DNA from: Gammaproteobacteria bacterium
GTDB lineage: Bacteria > Pseudomonadota > Gammaproteobacteria > GCA-001735895
Reading direction: 5' to 3'
Assembly (NCBI GenBank): GCA_029882955.1
Contig: JAOUJX010000062.1
Coordinates: 1-14,047, forward strand
DNA length: 14,047 bases
Positions 13,001 to 14,047 of this stretch are shown here, one piece after another. The stretch's first letter is position 1; each line of letters starts with the position of its first letter. The notes below the pieces were generated by a model, which saw nothing but the letters and a program-made list of their open reading frames with translations, made no database searches and was not told the origin of the DNA. Made by a program: the position numbers and the translations under genes.

Positions 13001-14047
13001 ACGGTTTTGGTAGTGCCGACAAAGAGGTCACCGTTGCCGCGCCTATAGTCGCTCAACTCTCTATGCCTCGCTTCCTCGCATTTAATGACACCGCCACATT
13101 AGCGCTGGATTTGAGCAACCTCAGTGGGCAGGCGCAAAATATCGCAATCGATCTGGAAACCACCAGTCCATTACGCCTGGCCTCCCGCCTGGAAGACGAG
13201 GTTGAGCTGGCAGATGGTGAACGACGAACCCTGCGTTTCGATATCAGAGCCGAAGAAATCATCGGTAGTGGCGAAGTCAGGCTTAAAGTGACCGATGAAA
13301 ATGGCGAGTCATTTAACAAAAGCTGGAAGCTTGCGGTGCGCTCGGCCTATCCCAGTGTCACCGAATCGGTGGGTAGCGTGCTCGATGCCGGAGATCGCAT
13401 AAATATTGCCGATACCGTCGATTTGAATCGTTATCAGAAGGGTAGTTTGCAAGGATTGGTGTCGGTATCGACCGAGGCCAATTTACGTTTACAGGAACAA
13501 TTGCGAAATCTGATTGGTTATCCCTACGGTTGTCTCGAACAAACCACCAGTAAGGCTTACCCGCTCGCTTATGCCAGCGCGGATAAGCTCGAAGCAGTCG
13601 GTATCAAAGCCTATAGCAATGAAGAAATCCAGCATCGCATCGACCAGGGCATGAAGCGACTAAGCGGATTGCAAAAATCGAATGGCGGCTTCGGACTATG
13701 GGATTCCAACTCTATGGAAGAACAATGGCTGACCGCTTATGCCGCAGACTTCATGCTCACGGCCCGCTCGAATGGTTACTCGATATCGGAAGCCATGTTA
13801 GCCAGCACGCTGTCGCGTCTCCAGAACTACGTGAAACGCCAGGGTAGTTTTGTGCGCCAGCGTTACAGTGATAGCCCGAGGCACTACTCGATTGCCAGCA
13901 AGGCCTATGCCGCGTACCTGCTGTCTGATCTGAATAAGGTCACACTGGGCGTGCTACGCACGCTTTACGATAAAGAGGCGAAGGATGCCTTAACCGCGCT
14001 GCCGCTTCTGCATCTTGGTCTTGCGCTCCGCCAGCAGGGCGACCAAA
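10060..14047 (+). CDS. Bacterial alpha-2-macroglobulin-like protease trap (3' partial)
   Basis: One frame stays open from ATG 10060 to the window end: 1329 residues and continuing. Residues 1-37 are a signal peptide (basic start, LLTFLLILLLPLW core, SALA cleavage before Asp38) with no lipobox cysteine. Successive macroglobulin-like beta domains follow, with the MG2 signature YAPRDLYRPGESIDFNALRR near residues 378-397. A probable bait region lies around 905-940 (SSERAKLRFGGDAELAKGGEA), followed by FNGRLRLMALAFDEDGFG and AAPIVAQLSMPRFL. The thioester motif YGCLEQ has Cys1158 and Gln1161. Closest in layout to E. coli ECAM/YfhM: a protease cuts the bait, the protein changes shape and the exposed thioester binds the protease covalently in the periplasm. 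ECAM is lipid-anchored; this one appears soluble. Cys1158 is the only cysteine in the visible part. Family partners such as pbpC would lie beyond the window. Confidence 0.93.
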   Translation, partial: MLSTKARKHFNQPVKTKNLLTFLLILLLPLWGSSALADSHGESTGALRVLDISERSYDGGNALAVTFNLALDSSQDIDNYLRVSHAQGIAVDGSWVLSENGKLAYFEHIDPKTSYIVKVYPGLKSSLGVVMRSSAGQRVTTRDIVPSAVFASSGQFLPVTISDGLIVNSVNVAEVNIDFIRIKPGNTATFLREVQNRRGTNWNNYYLDRVARLGDLIYSARYQLTPAVNKRGNSTIAVDHIADLNAPGIYLAVMSRPGNYQDRRQVSYFSVTDLGIHARIYENQMDLYLSSIASGEAADRVTVSMHDKNGRVLDSEETTPDGYVSFSNVRNSADYITARKDGYFSFLRLKGPALDLSEFELGNKPQRNEEIFVYAPRDLYRPGESIDFNALRRSADGKPLNDIPLNAKIIRPDRVTAHSFTWHSVEKGYYQFRYDLSASAKPGNWILEVDGIDNKTVKYEFKVEEFLPERMEMEFNNGLDTALFFDESQPVRIPVSGRYLYGAPASGNRVSTWISARQSSNIIEGLKGYQFGHATNLDSQPFSAGDINLDKLGNGVIELDPRWRSTQAALEVKLISSLYEAGGRPINRVYKAYVWPETAMIGIRADFGDKNPDPNSQAGFKVVKTTSDGSLIAANDLEVTLVREDRNYFWEYNTDQGWHWQWSEKEFPVYSQTLSLDGANPTPIKVPVEYGRYRLEIRDRTNNNQISSLRFHAGRDWYYWWRKNNDTAVAVRPDQVNLAFDAESYKPGDVARLRVVSPHKGQAIITVESNRLLWFTRTQIAEQGSTIEIPVDESWQSHDIYVSAVVFKAGDSANIISPNRAIGVRHLPLDRSDRKLDVVIQSADKILPDKMHRFRVQVSGAGEPQSRHVTLAAVDVGVLAISGFETPDPFEGFYGQRRYSVDQRDMYQKIIELESSERAKLRFGGDAELAKGGEAAKADVQIVSLFSGLVKIDADGMANIPMDIPDFNGRLRLMALAFDEDGFGSADKEVTVAAPIVAQLSMPRFLAFNDTATLALDLSNLSGQAQNIAIDLETTSPLRLASRLEDEVELADGERRTLRFDIRAEEIIGSGEVRLKVTDENGESFNKSWKLAVRSAYPSVTESVGSVLDAGDRINIADTVDLNRYQKGSLQGLVSVSTEANLRLQEQLRNLIGYPYGCLEQTTSKAYPLAYASADKLEAVGIKAYSNEEIQHRIDQGMKRLSGLQKSNGGFGLWDSNSMEEQWLTAYAADFMLTARSNGYSISEAMLASTLSRLQNYVKRQGSFVRQRYSDSPRHYSIASKAYAAYLLSDLNKVTLGVLRTLYDKEAKDALTALPLLHLGLALRQQGDQ

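Noticed and set aside
10178..13319. Numerous short frames on both strands
   Set aside because: All lie within the single continuous macroglobulin frame from 10060 to the window end.
1..14047. Mobile elements, CRISPR arrays, tRNA or rRNA genes, defence island
   Set aside because: No transposase, integrase, spaced repeats, tRNA-like cloverleaf or defence gene families were seen; the gene content looks like ordinary chromosome.

Overview
The window reads as chromosomal DNA of a gammaproteobacterium of moderate GC content. rdgC is essentially restricted to beta/gammaproteobacteria. The PcaF-type thiolase, the FetB-type permease, the globin-coupled diguanylate cyclase and the E. coli-type bacterial alpha-2-macroglobulin point the same way. 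No rRNA, tRNA, CRISPR, transposase or phage gene was seen. Genes are short transcription units in mixed orientation, with two convergent pairs overlapping at their stop codons.

Left part (1-2148): the C-terminal end of a TauE/SafE-like exporter (+), a 47-aa zinc-knuckle-like small protein (+), a DUF2892 membrane protein (-) behind a promoter holding a perfect AT-rich dyad, and a PcaF-type thiolase (-). TauE/SafE plus DUF2892 recalls the sulfide/sulfite detoxification loci controlled by ArsR-type regulators, although no regulator is visible. An imperfect 50-bp element occurs twice, at 181-230 and 2081-2130, each time 15-20 bp upstream of a plus-strand start codon.

Middle (2149-8218): a FetB-like permease without its ATPase (+), a PlsC-like acyltransferase with a TTG start (-) overlapping it tail to tail, rdgC (+), a globin-coupled GGDEF protein (+), an ill-defined 300-bp stretch, an ICMT/NnrU-like membrane methyltransferase (+), a C45-type Ntn acyltransferase/peptidase (-), and a soluble SAM methyltransferase (+) with an almost leaderless promoter.

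Right part (8283-14047): a PAS-GGDEF diguanylate cyclase (-) diverges from a probable two-gene operon. That operon is an unrecognised 167-aa protein with a TTG start and, 17 bp later, a very large alpha-2-macroglobulin-like protein that runs off the window end. The macroglobulin has a Sec signal peptide rather than a lipobox, and its only visible cysteine is the one in the CLEQ thioester. The 215-bp divergent intergenic region carries two perfect dyads, each overlapping a plausible -10 box.

No wholly new multi-gene system is evident. The points most worth following are the unknown gene coupled to a soluble-type macroglobulin, the two-copy upstream element, the operator-like dyad ahead of DUF2892, and two c-di-GMP synthases with different sensors within 5 kb.
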